NCBI RefSeq assembly: GCF_001513965.1 | Contig: NZ_KQ948015.1 | Coordinates: 365,633-429,632, forward strand | Length of the DNA stretch: 64,000 nt | Source of the DNA: Streptomyces cellostaticus | Lineage (GTDB): Bacteria; Actinomycetota; Actinomycetes; Streptomycetales; Streptomycetaceae | Direction: 5' to 3' | Shown here: positions 24,936 to 34,609 of the stretch, piece by piece | How positions within the stretch are numbered: position 1 is the stretch's first letter | Layout: every line of letters starts with the position of its first letter | Notes under the pieces: model-generated | Told to the model about the DNA's origin: nothing | Seen by the model: the letters and a program-made list of their open reading frames with translations, nothing else | Databases searched by the model: none | Position numbers and translations under genes: made by a program

Positions 24936-27086
24936 TCAGTGGTGGTGGCCGTAGACGACCGCCCTGGTGCCCGCGCGGGCACAGGCCTCGTCGGCCAGGG
25001 CCCGTGCCTCGGCCGCCTCCCGTGACCGGCCCGCCGCCTCCAGGGTCCGGGCGAGGTTGGATCCGGTCAGCCCGGTGGCGTACCAGTTGTCGTACTCCTG
25101 GCGGATCCGCAGCGACTCCTGCAGGGCGGCGATCGCCTCCTGCGTCCGGCCCGCTGTGTACAGGGCCCAGCCGAGGCTGTTCAGGGAGTCGCCGTGATAG
25201 ATGCGGTCGTGTCCCCGGTGCAGTTCGCAGGCACGGCCGAAGGCGGTGGCCGCTTCGGCGTGGCGTCCTCCGGCGTCCAGGGCGAGCCCGATGTTGTGCT
25301 GGGCCCGGCCCTCGTTCCACCGGTCGCCGAGGTCCCGGAACCGGTGGCGGGCCCGCACATGGGTGGTGAGCGCCAGGCCGACCTCGCCGGACCGGCGCTG
25401 GGCGAGGCCGAGGTTGTTCCAGGCCATGCCCTCGCCCCTGGGGTCTCCCGTGCGGTGGTAGAGGTGCGCGGCGTGCGTGAGCGGTTCGATGGCCTCGTCG
25501 GCGGGTCCCCCGCGCGACAGGGCGGAGCCCAGGTGATTGCAGACGGCCGCCTCGGCGCGCTCGTCCCCCATGCGGTGGGCGAGGGGGCGTGCCGTGCGGC
25601 CGACGGCGATCCAGTCCTCGAAGAAGCGGCGCCAGCGCAGATATCCGGCCAGGTGCAGGGCCAGGCTCACCCGGACCTCCGGATCGTCGTCGTCCGGCCA
25701 CAGCACGGCGGCCACGAGGTTCGCGTGCTCGCCGTCGAACCAGGCCAGGGCGGCATCCCGGCGCCGGACGGCGGCCGGGGAGGGATCGTGCACCGGCGCG
25801 GGCAGATGCCGGTCACGGTCCGCGGCCTGCCGGTGGTAGTGCCGGCGCACCCGGGCCCGGGCCGTGCGTGCCGCCGCGCCCAGCTGCGGGTCGGCGGCGG
25901 CGAGGGCGCAGGCGTAGCTGCGGACGAGATCGTGGATGTGCCAGCGTTCCCGGACGTCGTCGCCGGGCAGGTCCCGTGTCACCAGGTGCGCGCAGGCGAG
26001 GTCGTCGAGCACGTCCAGCGCCTGCCGTCCCGGCAGTCCGGTGATCACCGCGGCCGTGTCCGTGTCGTAGTCCGCGCAGGGGACCTGCGCCATCAGGCAC
26101 AGGGCCCGGGAACGGCCGGCGGGCAGGCGGCGCACGGAGGCCTCGAACACGGGTGCCAGCGCCAGAGGCCTGCCGTACTGGTCGACGCCCCGGCTGTGGA
26201 GGGTGTCGGTGAGATGGGTCCCGGAGCGGAGTTCGGTGACCAGGGACGCGACGCGGCCCCGTGAGCGGTGGTGGCGCAGGAGCGCGGCCGCGATCTGCAG
26301 GGCGAGGGGCATGTGCCCGCACAGCCCGGTCAGTTCGCGCAGCGACTCGGCCTCCCGCTCCAGCCTTTCGTCGCCTTCCTCGCGCAGCCGCAGCGCCTCG
26401 GCGATGAGCGCGGTGGAGTCGCTCGGGCACAGCGGGCCGAGCGACAGTTCCCGGGCGGGCAGCGAGGGGTGGGACTCGCGTGAGGTGAAGACGACGCGGT
26501 GCGCGTCGCTGCCCGGCAGGAGCGGCGGGAGCTGGCCGGTCTCGCAGACGTTGTCGAACAGCAGCAGCACCCGCTTGCCCTCGTCGGCGAGGGTGGCCAG
26601 GCGGCTGAGGTACAGGGCGTGCTGGTCGACCTCCTCCGACGGCAGGTGGGCGCCGCCGACGCCGAGGGCGTAGAGCAGGGACGCGACGGCCCGGGCGGGA
26701 GAGACCGGGGTGTCGTCGTACCCGGCGAGGTCGAGGAACAGGATCCCGCCGGTGAACCAGCCCTCGTGCCGGGCGGCATGGGCCGCCCGCAGCGCGAGCG
26801 CCGTCTTGCCGATGCCGCCGAGACCGGTCACGGCCCACAGGAGGGTCGAGCCGGTGGCCCCGGTGTCGTCGGGCGGCCGCAGTCCCCGCAGGAGCGACTC
26901 CAGTTCGCGTTCCCTGCCGGTGAATCCGACCGGGGCGACGGGCAGGGCGGACAGCACGTCCGGCCCGCTCGCGGGGTGTGCGCACGCGGGTCCGAGCGAC
27001 ACCGGACCGTAGAACCGGCCGTCGCGCAGGTCGACATGGTCACCGTATTGGGGGCTGTCCGTGGGCCCGCCCGCTGTTGTGTGCAC
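24936..27086 (-). CDS. STAND NTPase with NB-ARC and TPR domains
   Basis: This protein of about 716 aa resembles the C-terminal part of AfsR/SARP regulators. It has a Walker A GLGGIGKTALAL near residue 90, a downstream Walker B-like LLLFDNV, then a long run of TPR repeats (for example NNLGLAQRRSGEVGLAL and NSLGWALYTAGRTQEAI) ending in a histidine tail. There is no N-terminal winged-helix DNA-binding domain; instead a short HVDLRDGRFYGPV segment, common at the head of such stand-alone proteins, is present. The GTG at 27086 has a very good GGGGGAGG site, so a reading 18 codons longer was rejected. It may be a signalling switch, a sensor or a defence-type protein; the partner is unknown. Confidence 0.88.
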   Translation of the reverse strand: MHTTAGGPTDSPQYGDHVDLRDGRFYGPVSLGPACAHPASGPDVLSALPVAPVGFTGRERELESLLRGLRPPDDTGATGSTLLWAVTGLGGIGKTALALRAAHAARHEGWFTGGILFLDLAGYDDTPVSPARAVASLLYALGVGGAHLPSEEVDQHALYLSRLATLADEGKRVLLLFDNVCETGQLPPLLPGSDAHRVVFTSRESHPSLPARELSLGPLCPSDSTALIAEALRLREEGDERLEREAESLRELTGLCGHMPLALQIAAALLRHHRSRGRVASLVTELRSGTHLTDTLHSRGVDQYGRPLALAPVFEASVRRLPAGRSRALCLMAQVPCADYDTDTAAVITGLPGRQALDVLDDLACAHLVTRDLPGDDVRERWHIHDLVRSYACALAAADPQLGAAARTARARVRRHYHRQAADRDRHLPAPVHDPSPAAVRRRDAALAWFDGEHANLVAAVLWPDDDDPEVRVSLALHLAGYLRWRRFFEDWIAVGRTARPLAHRMGDERAEAAVCNHLGSALSRGGPADEAIEPLTHAAHLYHRTGDPRGEGMAWNNLGLAQRRSGEVGLALTTHVRARHRFRDLGDRWNEGRAQHNIGLALDAGGRHAEAATAFGRACELHRGHDRIYHGDSLNSLGWALYTAGRTQEAIAALQESLRIRQEYDNWYATGLTGSNLARTLEAAGRSREAAEARALADEACARAGTRAVVYGHHH

Positions 27087-27226
27087 CCGATCCTCCCCCA
27101 CCGGTGGCACGTGCGGCGGCACCGCCGCTTCAGGCGCCACACGCTAGGGCATCCCGGGTCGCCGCGGTGTGTGATCGGGTGATTCCGGTGCGTCCCAGGT
27201 GTATTGACCCCCGGGGTTCGTCACAC

Positions 27227-28867
27227 CTAGCGCTCGGTCACCTTGCCGTCCGCCACCTCCAGGCGCCGGGTCACCCGGACCGCGTCCAGCATGCGCCGGT
27301 CGTGGGTGACCAGGAGCAGGGTGCCCTCGTAGGAGTCGAGGGCCGACTCCAGTTGCTCGATCGCGGGCAGGTCGAGGTGGTTCGTCGGCTCGTCCAGGAT
27401 GAGGAGGTTCACTCCGCGGCCCTGGAGCAACGCCAGGGCGGCCCGGGTGCGTTCGCCCGGGGAGAGGGTCGCGGCCGGGCGCAGGACGTGGTCCGGCTTC
27501 AGGCCGAACTTGGCCAGCAGGGTGCGGACCTCGACCGGCTCGGTGTCGGGGACGGCCGCGCAGAAGGCGTCGAGCAGCGACTCGGGGCCGTGGAACAGCT
27601 TGCGGGCCTGGTCGACCTCGCCGACCAGGACGCCGGAGCCGAGGGCGGCATGGCCGCGGTCCAGCGGAATGCGGCCGAGCAGCGCGCCGAGCAGGGTGGA
27701 CTTGCCGGCGCCGTTGGCTCCGGTGACCGCGACCCGGTCCGCCCAGTCGATCTGCAGGCCGACCGGTCCGAGGGTGAAGTCGCCGCGCCGGACCTCGGCA
27801 TCGCGCAGGGTCGCGACCACGGCACCGGAGCGCGGGGCGGCCGCGATCTCCATGTGCAGGTCCCACTCCTTGCGCGGCTCCTCGACCACCTCCATGCGCT
27901 CGATCATGCGCTGGGTCTGCCGGGCCTTGGCGGCCTGCTTCTCGCTGGCCTCGCTGCGGAACTTGCGGCCGATCTTGTCGTTGTCGTTGCCGGCCTTGCG
28001 CCGGGCGTTCTTGACGCCCTTGTCCATCCAGGACCGCTGCATCCGGGCCCGGTCCTGGAGGGCGGCCTTCTTGTCGGCGTACTCCTCATAGTCGTCGCGG
28101 GCGTGCCGGCGGGCGACCTCGCGCTCCTCCAGGTAGGCCTCGTAGCCGCCGCCGTAGAGGTTGATCTGCCGCTGGGCGAGATCGAGTTCGAGGACCTTGG
28201 TGACCGTACGGGTGAGGAACTCGCGGTCGTGGCTGACGACGACCGTGCCCGCGCGCAGGCCGGCGACGAAGCGTTCCAGGCGCTCCAGGCCGTCCAGGTC
28301 CAGGTCGTTGGTGGGCTCGTCCAGGAGGAAGACGTCGTAGCGGGACAGAAGGAGGGAGGCGAGGCCGGCGCGGGCCGCCTGGCCGCCGGAGAGGGAGGTC
28401 ATCGGCTGGTCCAGGTCCACGGCCAGGCCGAGGGAGTCGGCGACCTCCTCCGCGCGCTCCTCCAGGTCGGCGCCGCCCAGGTTCAGCCAGCGCTCCAGGC
28501 TCGCCGCGTAGGCGTCGTCGGCGCCGGGTGCGCCGTCGACCAGCGCCTGCGTCGCCTCGTCCATCACGCGCTGCGCCTCGGCGACGCCGGTGCGGCGGGC
28601 CAGGAACGCCCGGACGGTCTCCCCCGGCCTGCGCTCGGGCTCCTGCGGCAGATGGCCGACGGCCGCGGTCGGCGGGGACAGCCGCAGCTCGCCGTCTTCG
28701 GGCGGGGTCAGTCCGGCGAGCAGGCGCAGCAGGGTGGACTTGCCCGCGCCGTTGGCGCCGACCAGCCCGATCACGTCGCCGGGCGCGACGACGAGGTCGA
28801 GTCCGGCGAAGAGGGAGCGGTCGCCGTGGCCGGCGGCGAGGTTCTTGGCGACGAGGGTGGCAGTCAT
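27227..28867 (-). CDS. ABC-F family ATPase
   Basis: This 546-aa protein has two ABC ATPase domains on one chain and no membrane spans, so it acts on the ribosome rather than as a transporter. Walker A sequences are GANGAGKST in both halves; the first signature is LSGGQAARAG and the second LSPGERTRAAL, where the usual glycine is proline. The linker between the halves (about residues 235-320) is charged and helical with an RKAGNDNDKIGRKF stretch. Members range from housekeeping translation factors to antibiotic-protection proteins; no drug-specific feature is recognised. It starts at ATG 28867 and stands between an unrelated gene and the NB-ARC protein. Confidence 0.92.
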   Translation of the reverse strand: MTATLVAKNLAAGHGDRSLFAGLDLVVAPGDVIGLVGANGAGKSTLLRLLAGLTPPEDGELRLSPPTAAVGHLPQEPERRPGETVRAFLARRTGVAEAQRVMDEATQALVDGAPGADDAYAASLERWLNLGGADLEERAEEVADSLGLAVDLDQPMTSLSGGQAARAGLASLLLSRYDVFLLDEPTNDLDLDGLERLERFVAGLRAGTVVVSHDREFLTRTVTKVLELDLAQRQINLYGGGYEAYLEEREVARRHARDDYEEYADKKAALQDRARMQRSWMDKGVKNARRKAGNDNDKIGRKFRSEASEKQAAKARQTQRMIERMEVVEEPRKEWDLHMEIAAAPRSGAVVATLRDAEVRRGDFTLGPVGLQIDWADRVAVTGANGAGKSTLLGALLGRIPLDRGHAALGSGVLVGEVDQARKLFHGPESLLDAFCAAVPDTEPVEVRTLLAKFGLKPDHVLRPAATLSPGERTRAALALLQGRGVNLLILDEPTNHLDLPAIEQLESALDSYEGTLLLVTHDRRMLDAVRVTRRLEVADGKVTER

Positions 28868-28916
28868 CAGGACGCCGATCCTAATGCTCCCTGCACCCGG
28901 CGCTCAGCCGGGGTTT

Positions 28917-29945
28917 TCACCGGCGCACCGGCTCCACCAGCACACTCCCGGAGGTCCGGGCCACGACGAAGGACTCCCCCTTGACCGCCTTCGGGTCCAG
29001 CAGGATGCGGTGGCGGCCGGGTTCCAGGATGCCGTCGAAGACCTCCTGGGTGTGGGTGCGGTACAGCCGGTCGAGACGGTACGCGGTGACCTGCACCCGG
29101 CACGAAGAGGTCACCTCGATGCCCGCCTCGCCGTCGGCGGCCACCAGTCCGGTCAGCCGGCGCTGCCCGAGCGGGCTGCGGTCGAGGGCGTGCTCGATCT
29201 GCGCGACGAGCAGCGGCACGATCGGGGCGAGGCCGTCCACGTAGGCGACCTCGACCCCGGCCTGCTCGAACGCCTTCCGTACGGCGGCCCGTTCAGCCTC
29301 GCCGATGGCCCGCCCGAAGGCGACCGCGCCGTAGCCGCGCAGTTCCTCGGCGGGGACGGCACGGGCGTCCTGGGTGATGTCGGCGCCTATGCCGATGGTG
29401 CGCAGTGCGGCGGCCAGTCTGGCGAGGACGGCGACGCGGGCGCCGATCAGCAGCACCCGGCGGCGGGGCGCGGGCGGGCCTTCGGTGTCCTCGATCAGGG
29501 CGGCCAGCGCGGCCCGGTACTCGGGCCCGTGGAAGCGGAGCGGGCCTATGCCGTGGTAGCCGTTGAGTTCCAGGTCGGCGTGTTCGTCGGTCTGCCAGGC
29601 GAAGTCCCGCCAGATGTAGTCGTCGCCGTCCCGCTCGATGACGGCGGTGACCGCGCCGCAGGCCAGGTCCGCGCACTCGGGGCAGCCGTAGATCACGAAC
29701 CGGCCGTCCGGCAGCGGCGGCCGGGCCTCGAGGAGCAGGCTGCGCACCTGTGCGGTGAAGATGGCGGGCGGGATGTCGGAGGCGAGCGGAGAGACGGCGT
29801 CCAGGTCGGAGAGCTGGAACAGCAGGGGGCGGCCGTCGACGATGAAGTCCACGAAGTCGCGGTGGACCTGGTAGCCGCCGTCGGCGAGGACACCGCCGGC
29901 GCGTGTCGCCGGTGCCAGGCCGAAGGTCGCGTATGCGGCAGACAT
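28917..29945 (-). CDS. Conserved protein of unknown function
   Basis: I do not recognise the family of this 342-aa soluble protein. It begins MSAAYATFGLAPATRAG; the middle carries a YGCPECADLACGAV segment with three close cysteines, a possible metal site, followed by acidic IWRDFAWQTDEH. A second half (about residues 165-280) has a Rossmann-like RRRVLLIGARVAVLARLAAAL segment, so it may combine a small cysteine-containing domain and a nucleotide-binding-like domain. No signal peptide or membrane span. The ATG at 29945 was preferred over a frame open to 30983, because that would overlap the divergent oxidase gene fully. Confidence 0.8.
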   Translation of the reverse strand: MSAAYATFGLAPATRAGGVLADGGYQVHRDFVDFIVDGRPLLFQLSDLDAVSPLASDIPPAIFTAQVRSLLLEARPPLPDGRFVIYGCPECADLACGAVTAVIERDGDDYIWRDFAWQTDEHADLELNGYHGIGPLRFHGPEYRAALAALIEDTEGPPAPRRRVLLIGARVAVLARLAAALRTIGIGADITQDARAVPAEELRGYGAVAFGRAIGEAERAAVRKAFEQAGVEVAYVDGLAPIVPLLVAQIEHALDRSPLGQRRLTGLVAADGEAGIEVTSSCRVQVTAYRLDRLYRTHTQEVFDGILEPGRHRILLDPKAVKGESFVVARTSGSVLVEPVRR

Positions 29946-30011
29946 GCTGTGAGTATCCCCACATCGGGACGGATGTGAGCGCGGCATGACATATTCCGTT
30001 AGCGTCCTGGC

Positions 30012-30950
30012 GTGGAGCGCGAGTCGAGTGACACGGTGATCGTGGTCGGTGGCGGGGTCGTCGGGCTGACGACGGCCGTGGCCCTGGCCGAGTCCGGGCG
30101 GCGGGTACGGGTGTGGGCGCGGGAGCCCGCCGAACACACGACCTCGGCGGTCGCGGGCGGGCTGTGGTGGCCGTACCGGATCGAGCCCGAACCGCTGGTG
30201 GGTGCGTGGGCGCTGGAATCCCTCGGTGTGTACGAGGAGTTGGCGACCTGCCCCGAGGAGACGGGCGTACGCCTGGTCGAGGGCGTACACGAGGGGACAC
30301 GGCTGGACGAGCTGGGTGAGTGGGCGGGCCGGGTACCGGGGCTGCGGGCGGTGGCCGGCGGGCTGGCGGCGCGGCTGCCGGTGATCGACATGCCGGTCCA
30401 TCTGGCGTGGCTGCGGGAGCGGTTCGCGAAGGCGGGAGGCACCGTCGAGGAGCGGGAGGTGACGGACCTGGCCGCCGTGCCCGCCGGTGTCGTGGTCAAC
30501 TGCAGCGGGCTCGGGGCGCGGTCGCTGGTGCCGGATCCGGCGGTGCATCCGGTGCGCGGACAGCTTGTCGTGGTGGAGAACCCGGGGATCACGACCTGGT
30601 ACACCTCCGTCGGCCACACCAGCGACACCTCCACCTACTTCATCCCCCAGCCGGGCGGCCTGCTGCTGGGCGGTACGGCGGAGGACGACGCCTGGTCCCT
30701 GGAGCCGGATCCCGCCACGGCCGCGGCGATCGTCGCGCGGTGCGCGGCCGTCCGGCCGGAGATCGCCGGGGCGCGGGTGCTGGCGCACCGGGTGGGGCTC
30801 AGGCCCGCCCGGCCTGCCGTACGGCTGGAACGACAGCTGCTGCCGGACGGGCGGGTGCTGGTGCACAACTACGGGCACGGCGGGGCCGGGGTCACGGTGG
30901 CCTGGGGCTGCGCCCGAACGGCGGCCGGGCTGGCTCACCCGGCCGCCTGA
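30012..30950 (+). CDS. D-amino-acid oxidase family FAD enzyme
   Basis: This 312-aa flavoenzyme has an N-terminal FAD-binding motif (VIVVGGGVVGLTTAVAL), the NCSGLGARSL and PVRGQLVVVENPG segments, the active-site STYFIPQPGG region and the C-terminal LRPARPAVRLE and HNYGHGGAGVTVAWG motifs of D-amino-acid oxidases. It would oxidise a D-amino acid to the imino acid with hydrogen peroxide release. It starts at GTG 30012, 66 nt from the divergent unknown gene, and ends 4 nt from the convergent peptidase gene. Confidence 0.92.
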   Translation: MERESSDTVIVVGGGVVGLTTAVALAESGRRVRVWAREPAEHTTSAVAGGLWWPYRIEPEPLVGAWALESLGVYEELATCPEETGVRLVEGVHEGTRLDELGEWAGRVPGLRAVAGGLAARLPVIDMPVHLAWLRERFAKAGGTVEEREVTDLAAVPAGVVVNCSGLGARSLVPDPAVHPVRGQLVVVENPGITTWYTSVGHTSDTSTYFIPQPGGLLLGGTAEDDAWSLEPDPATAAAIVARCAAVRPEIAGARVLAHRVGLRPARPAVRLERQLLPDGRVLVHNYGHGGAGVTVAWGCARTAAGLAHPAA

Positions 30951-30954
30951 GCGG

Positions 30955-32919
30955 TCAGCTCGCGGGGATGTGCCGGACGGCACGCGGTGCGCGGACGCCG
31001 TCCAGGGCCTTCGCCTCGGGAGCGGCCGACGTGCTGCCGGACGTGGCCCGGGCGAACGCCGCGGCGCCGCCGACCAGCGGGATCCTGGCCGTCGTACGGG
31101 ACAGGTCCAGGGTGAGGGTCGGCTTGGTGGACGGCGGGTCGATGAGGTCCTTGTCCGTGCCGGCGACGATCAGCGCCAGGCGGTGGCCCTTGGGGATGAC
31201 GTGGTCGGTGGCCGCCAGGGACAGGGTCATCGTGTACGCCGTGCCCGGGGTCAGCGGGACGCCGTGGTCGAGCGAGGCGTAGTGGCCGAGGTCGGCCCAG
31301 CCGCGGCTGAGCACCGTGTCGTCGACGGCGGTCGTCTTCGCCTTGGTGTTCTTGAAGCAGGCGCTGTCCCCGGCCGTGCTCTCGCCCCAGCAACTGCGGT
31401 CGGTGAGGGTGGTGATCCCCTCGGCGCCGTCGGCGTAGTCGCGGATGGTGTCCGGGCCGAGGTCCACCAGGACGGCGGACAGGTGGGCCGAGGAGGTGGT
31501 GGGTGTGGCGGTCACGGTCACCGTGGAGGAGCCGGACAGGCGCAGGTCGCGGGTGAGGGGCGCGGTGATGAAGCCGGCCTTCTCCGGGGTGGGGGTGGTG
31601 AGGTGGGCCGCCCAGTCGGTCTCGCTCAGCTTCGGGTCGTCGGTGAAGGTCTCGGTGCCGGTGGCCGGGCCGAGACCGAGGGTGCCGACGCCGGGAGTGG
31701 TACCGGGGGCCGGGCGGAGCGTGGTGGACCGGGTGCCGTGCGGCGGCCAGACCTTGGAGGTGACCCACTGGTCGGGGTGGCGTTCGATGTCGGCCATCGG
31801 CTCGCGGTCGATACCGTTGTCGTAGCCGAGGAGCTCGTGGTCGAACCAGCGGTGCAGGGTGTCGACCCAGGCGCCGCGCCGGTAGTCGAAGGGGTCGACG
31901 TGCCCGGTCTGGGAGAGCCAGATCTTGCGCTCGACACCGTGCTGGGCGAGGGCGTCCCACCACTGGCCGAAGTGCTTGGTACGCACGTTGAGGTCCTGCA
32001 TACCGTGCACGAGGAACACGCTGGCCCGCACCTTGGCCGCGTCCGTGACGTAGTTCCGCTCGGTCCACAGCGGGGTCCAGTCCCCGGTGCGCGGGCTGCC
32101 GTCGGCGAGTTTCTTGTGTTCGGCCGCGCAGTGGGCCGCGGCGTCGCCGCTCTCGACGTAGCCGGCCAGCTGGTCGGGGCCGCCGTCGTACAGCGGGGCG
32201 CCCTGGGCGAAGTAGTAGTCGTACCAGGAGGAGATGCCGCTGATCGGGACGATCGTCTTCAGGCCCTTGACGCCGGTGGCCGCGACGCCGTTGGCGATCG
32301 TGCCGTCCCAGCTCTTGCCGATCATGCCGGTTCTGCCGTTGGTCCAGCTCGCCTTGACGGTTCTGGTGCCGGTCCGGGTCGTGTAGGCCGTGGCGCGGCC
32401 GTTCAGCCAGTCGACGACCGCCTTCGCGGACTGGATGTCGGAGCGGCCGCCGACGTCGACGCAGCCGTCGGAGCGGTTGGTACCGGCCAGGTCGACGCCG
32501 ACGAAGGCGTAGCCGCGGGGCACGAAGTAGTTGTCGTAGAACAGCGGCATCCGGACGACGTGGCCGTGCGCGTCGTACGTCTTCTTCTGGCTCTCGTTGC
32601 CGCGGCCGCAGCAGGAGTAGTACGGGCTGGCGTCCATGATGACCGGCACCTTGCGGCCCTGGCGGGCCGGTTCGGCGGGCCGGACGATGTCGGCGGCGAC
32701 GCGGTCGGTCTTCCCGTCGCCGTCGCCGTCGAGGCCGGTGTCCACCCAGACCGCCTCGCGGACGGCGTGTGCGTAGGAGTAGACGGGCCGGCTCTCACGG
32801 GGTGGCGCGGCATGCGCGGCAGCAGGGGTGAGGAAGGCGGCCGTCAGGGCTGTGACGGCCGCGGTCGCGAGCGTTCTCCAGATCGTGAAGCGCGTGCGTA
32901 TCGGTGTGCTTATCGGCAT
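30955..32919 (-). CDS. Secreted X-Pro dipeptidyl-peptidase (CocE/PepX family)
   Basis: This 654-aa secreted serine peptidase removes X-Pro dipeptides. A Sec signal peptide is clear (hydrophobic ATAAVTALTAAFLTPAAAHA, cleavage near residue 37). The alpha/beta hydrolase catalytic elements are GKSWDG (Ser203), the Asp in HGMQDLNV and the His in QTGHVDPF, followed by the C-terminal beta-rich domain of PepX proteins. Two cysteines follow YYS near residue 103 and may form a disulfide. It converges on the oxidase gene and is divergent from the M1 peptidase gene. Confidence 0.93.
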   Translation of the reverse strand: MPISTPIRTRFTIWRTLATAAVTALTAAFLTPAAAHAAPPRESRPVYSYAHAVREAVWVDTGLDGDGDGKTDRVAADIVRPAEPARQGRKVPVIMDASPYYSCCGRGNESQKKTYDAHGHVVRMPLFYDNYFVPRGYAFVGVDLAGTNRSDGCVDVGGRSDIQSAKAVVDWLNGRATAYTTRTGTRTVKASWTNGRTGMIGKSWDGTIANGVAATGVKGLKTIVPISGISSWYDYYFAQGAPLYDGGPDQLAGYVESGDAAAHCAAEHKKLADGSPRTGDWTPLWTERNYVTDAAKVRASVFLVHGMQDLNVRTKHFGQWWDALAQHGVERKIWLSQTGHVDPFDYRRGAWVDTLHRWFDHELLGYDNGIDREPMADIERHPDQWVTSKVWPPHGTRSTTLRPAPGTTPGVGTLGLGPATGTETFTDDPKLSETDWAAHLTTPTPEKAGFITAPLTRDLRLSGSSTVTVTATPTTSSAHLSAVLVDLGPDTIRDYADGAEGITTLTDRSCWGESTAGDSACFKNTKAKTTAVDDTVLSRGWADLGHYASLDHGVPLTPGTAYTMTLSLAATDHVIPKGHRLALIVAGTDKDLIDPPSTKPTLTLDLSRTTARIPLVGGAAAFARATSGSTSAAPEAKALDGVRAPRAVRHIPAS

Positions 32920-33102
32920 GCGCGGACGGTACCCCGGTCAACTCCCGTGCAGAAGAGGACAGCTGAGAGCATCGAAGAGCCTCACGTGGCGCGTGACGGC
33001 TGAATGGCGATCGTGTGACAGGAGGGGCCATGGACAGGTCAGCGGCCACAGGGACTGAATAGGCTCCGAACAGACTTCCTGTCCCGACGACTTGGAGCTG
33101 AC

Positions 33103-34596
33103 GTGCACCGCAGAATCATCGCGCCGGGCGCACTCGCGGCGGCCTCCCTCCTGCTGGCGATCCCGGCATCGGCCGCGAGTTACACCCCCGGCGCGCCGGG
33201 CATCGGCGACCCCTACTACCCCGACTACGGCAACGGTGGCTACGACGTCTCGCACTACGACCTGAGGCTGCAGTACCAGCCGAAGACGGACGAGTTGCAG
33301 GGCACGGCCACCGTCCTGGCGAAGACCACGCAGGACCTGTCCAGCTTCGACCTGGACTTCCTGCTGGACGTGAGCGAGGTGCGGGTCAACGGCGCCAAGG
33401 CGTCCTTCACGACGTCCGGCCCGCACGAACTGGTGATCACCCCGAAGACACCGCTCGCCAAGGGTACGCCGGTCACCGTAGTCGTCCGCTACAGCGGAGT
33501 GCCGTCGACGAAGAGCGCCCCCGGTTTCAACACCTGGCACCGCACGCCCGACGGCGCGGTGGCCGCGGACGAGCCCGAGGCCGCCTGGTGGTGGTTCCCG
33601 AGCAACGACCACCCGAGCGACAAGGCCACCTACGACGTGTCGGTGGCCGTCCCGGACGGCACCCAGGCCATCTCCAACGGCACGCTCCAGTCGACCAGTT
33701 CGAAGCTGGGCTGGACCCGCTACAACTGGCGGCAGAACAAGCCCCAGGCGACCTATCTGGCCACCCTTGCGGTCGGGAAGTTCGACATCACCACCAGCAC
33801 CTCCGAGGGCGGGGTGCCGGTCATCAACGCCTACAGCAAGGATCTCGGCGACAACGACGGAGCCGCACGGGCGAGCGTGGAGCGCACCGGGGAGATCGTG
33901 GACTGGCTGAGCGGCTACTTCGGGCCGTATCCGTTCAGCTCGGCCGGCGGCTATGTCCCCAACACCACCACCGGGTACGCGCTGGAGACGCAGACGCGTG
34001 TCTACTACAGCCCGAAGCAGTTCGCGAACGGCTCCAACACCTCGGTGGTCGTGCACGAGCTGGCCCACCAGTGGTACGGCGACGACGTGTCGCTGAAGGG
34101 CTGGAAGGACATCTGGATCAACGAGGGCTTCGCGCGGTACGCGCAGTGGCTGTGGTCCGAGCACGAGGGCGAGGGCACCACCCGGGAACTCGCCGACTAC
34201 GTGTACAACTCCCACCCGTCCGGCGACGCGTTCTGGACGGTCAAGCCCGGCGACCCGGGCCCGGACGGCCAGTTCGACCTCCCCGTCTACGACCGGGGTG
34301 CGCTCGCCATCCAGGCGCTGCGCAACGAGATCGGTGACGATGCGTTCTTCGCCCTCCTGAAGGGCTGGCCGAAGGACCACGCGTACGGCAACGCCTCGGT
34401 GGCCGACTTCCAGAAGTACGCCGAGCAGGTCTCCGGCAAGCCGCTGGCCGCGCTGTTCGACACCTGGCTGTTCCAGCCGTCGAAGCCGGCCGCGCCCGCG
34501 GCCCGCGCGGCGTCCCTCGCGAAGGCGGGTACGGCCGTCGGCCGGCCGAAGTCGTGGAAGAAGATCGAGGCGACGAACGACGTGCACGGGCACTGA
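33103..34596 (+). CDS. Secreted M1-family metallopeptidase
   Basis: This 497-aa zinc peptidase carries a Sec signal (cleavage after ASA near residue 24) and the M1 active site HELAH (H318, E319, H322) with the third ligand Glu341 in NEGFARY. The N-terminal beta-sandwich (about residues 45-220) and the substrate region are typical, but the protein lacks the long C-terminal helical domain of full aminopeptidase N, as is common for secreted actinobacterial forms. It starts at GTG 33103 with a GGAG site 7 nt upstream. It is divergent from the X-Pro peptidase, and the two secreted peptidases may share a regulatory region. Confidence 0.94.
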   Translation: MHRRIIAPGALAAASLLLAIPASAASYTPGAPGIGDPYYPDYGNGGYDVSHYDLRLQYQPKTDELQGTATVLAKTTQDLSSFDLDFLLDVSEVRVNGAKASFTTSGPHELVITPKTPLAKGTPVTVVVRYSGVPSTKSAPGFNTWHRTPDGAVAADEPEAAWWWFPSNDHPSDKATYDVSVAVPDGTQAISNGTLQSTSSKLGWTRYNWRQNKPQATYLATLAVGKFDITTSTSEGGVPVINAYSKDLGDNDGAARASVERTGEIVDWLSGYFGPYPFSSAGGYVPNTTTGYALETQTRVYYSPKQFANGSNTSVVVHELAHQWYGDDVSLKGWKDIWINEGFARYAQWLWSEHEGEGTTRELADYVYNSHPSGDAFWTVKPGDPGPDGQFDLPVYDRGALAIQALRNEIGDDAFFALLKGWPKDHAYGNASVADFQKYAEQVSGKPLAALFDTWLFQPSKPAAPAARAASLAKAGTAVGRPKSWKKIEATNDVHGH

Positions 34597-34609
34597 TGCC
34601 CCAGGGGCC

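Noticed and set aside
28896..28916. Small hairpin with CCCGGC and GCCGGG followed by TTTT
   Set aside because: It points in the plus direction, but no plus-strand gene ends there, so I did not call it a terminator.
28917..30983. A 688-codon minus-strand frame that would join the unknown protein with the oxidase region
   Set aside because: The upstream half is antisense to the clearly coding D-amino-acid oxidase gene; the ATG at 29945 gives a sensible separate protein.
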